DNA of 64,000 nucleotides from an uncultured Eubacteriaceae bacterium (lineage in GTDB: Bacteria; Bacillota; Clostridia; Peptostreptococcales; Anaerovoracaceae), in NCBI GenBank assembly GCA_903789635.1, contig CAIFEY010000002.1, positions 62,001-126,000 of the forward strand. Direction: 5' to 3'. A program made the position numbers and the translations under genes. How positions within the stretch are numbered: the stretch's first letter is position 1; each line of letters opens with the position of its first letter. The notes under the pieces are model-generated. The model made no database searches. It was not told the origin of the DNA and saw only the letters and a list, made by a program, of their open reading frames with translations. This document shows positions 63,700 through 64,000 of this stretch, in pieces.

Positions 63700-63833
63700 T
63701 TGTAGGTGATAACTAATACAAGGTAAGAACAATTACCGGAAGCAGCAGATATAAGGGAGCGTTCGCCGCAGTGCGCGGAAGGCACGAACCGCGCTGGATG
63801 CGCAGGCTGCGGATGTTTTATGGGAGGAGAACA

Positions 63834-64000
63834 ATGGGAGTTAAAGTACTGAAGTTTGGTGGATCTTCAGTCGCCGACGGAATTCAGCTGAGAAAGCTGA
63901 GAGAGATCGTCGAGGCAGATCCGGACAGAAAATATGTGGTAGTATCCGCGCCGGGAAAGAGATTCGACGGCGACAACAAGGTCACGGACCTGCTGTACCT
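63834..64000 (+). CDS. lysC: Aspartate kinase, N-terminal part
   Basis: The gene runs off the right edge; 55 codons are visible. VLKFGGSSVADGIQLRKL at residues 5-22 is the aspartokinase signature (the KFGGSS phosphate loop), followed by YVVVSAPGKRF and DNKVTDLLY. The enzyme phosphorylates aspartate as the first step toward lysine, threonine and methionine. GGGAGGAG at 63822-63829 supports the ATG at 63834. A promoter and a leader of about 130 bases lie upstream. Confidence 0.93.
   Translation, partial: MGVKVLKFGGSSVADGIQLRKLREIVEADPDRKYVVVSAPGKRFDGDNKVTDLLY

Larger units (their letters stand above)
63476..63833. other. Intergenic gap between the EamA gene and lysC
   Basis: 358 bases without a gene. 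It holds a terminator and a promoter (both listed) and about 130 bases of leader before lysC. The leader has a GC-rich part (63760-63815) able to fold, but it does not match the lysine riboswitch. Confidence 0.6.

Noticed and set aside
63577..63833. Lysine riboswitch before lysC.
   Set aside because: The leader lacks the conserved L-box blocks; only a GC-rich foldable stretch is present.

Overview
The window looks like a stretch of chromosome from a GC-rich, strictly anaerobic member of the Clostridia (Bacillota). Evidence: Shine-Dalgarno sites of the AGGAGG type, an Rnf complex in the order C-D-G-E-A-B, formate-tetrahydrofolate ligase, a SCIFF peptide with its radical SAM maturase, a folate ECF transporter S component under a tetrahydrofolate riboswitch, and a SAM-I riboswitch on metK. 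GC is high by eye (above 55%) in coding DNA, with AT-richer gaps. Assignment to an Anaerovoracaceae/Mogibacterium-like lineage is a guess. I see no rRNA, tRNA, CRISPR array, prophage or insertion sequence.

Layout. 1-5.2 kb: tail of an alpha/beta hydrolase, then a one-carbon/folate block (fhs, THF riboswitch-folT, folC). 5.2-10.2 kb: a small Cys-rich protein, pta without ackA, a MATE transporter, a Nudix hydrolase and an MBL-fold hydrolase. 10.5-17.8 kb: a cell-envelope block with a D,D-carboxypeptidase, a PIN/NYN-like protein, two unassigned membrane proteins (one with a zinc ribbon) and a UPF0182 protein. 17.9-24.5 kb: a large glutamine synthetase, serS, cardiolipin synthase and an Orn/Lys/Arg decarboxylase family protein. 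24.5-31.3 kb: the rnf operon and a CBS/DRTGG-type pyrophosphatase. 31.4-35.6 kb: a nitroreductase relic, an aminopeptidase P-like enzyme, and a divergent pair of units (Gx-transporter plus NusG-domain-II protein against apbE) that recalls FMN-dependent electron-transfer loci.

35.6-36.75 kb is a gene-poor stretch with diverged direct repeats and AT-rich decayed sequence. 36.75-39.1 kb: a MocR-like regulator lacking its PLP lysine, divergent from an ECF S component. 39.5-50.6 kb: mostly housekeeping genes (sirtuin, surE, cca, glnS, yhbY, truA, dCMP deaminase, a TagO/WecA-type transferase) plus a papain-like protein, a DUF2156 protein and an orphan prepilin peptidase. 51-57.8 kb: a lytic transglycosylase, mtnA-scpA, scpB, a shikimate-kinase-like protein, SCIFF-scfB and rluB. 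57.9-64 kb: an unrecognised 413-aa protein, a long AlaX protein, SAM riboswitch-metK, an EamA transporter and the start of lysC.

How it fits together. Rnf (ferredoxin:NAD+ oxidoreductase, ion pump) needs covalent FMN on RnfD and RnfG; ApbE, encoded 5 kb away, is the enzyme class that attaches it. Folate import (FolT), polyglutamylation (FolC) and formyl loading (Fhs) form one metabolic unit. Most genes are conventional. The least explained parts are the lysine-less MocR, the NusG-II/Gx/ApbE cluster, the PIN/membrane/zinc-ribbon/UPF0182 row, the shikimate-kinase-like protein beside SCIFF, and the repeats and relics at 31.4-36.7 kb. I found no clear new defence or mobile system.
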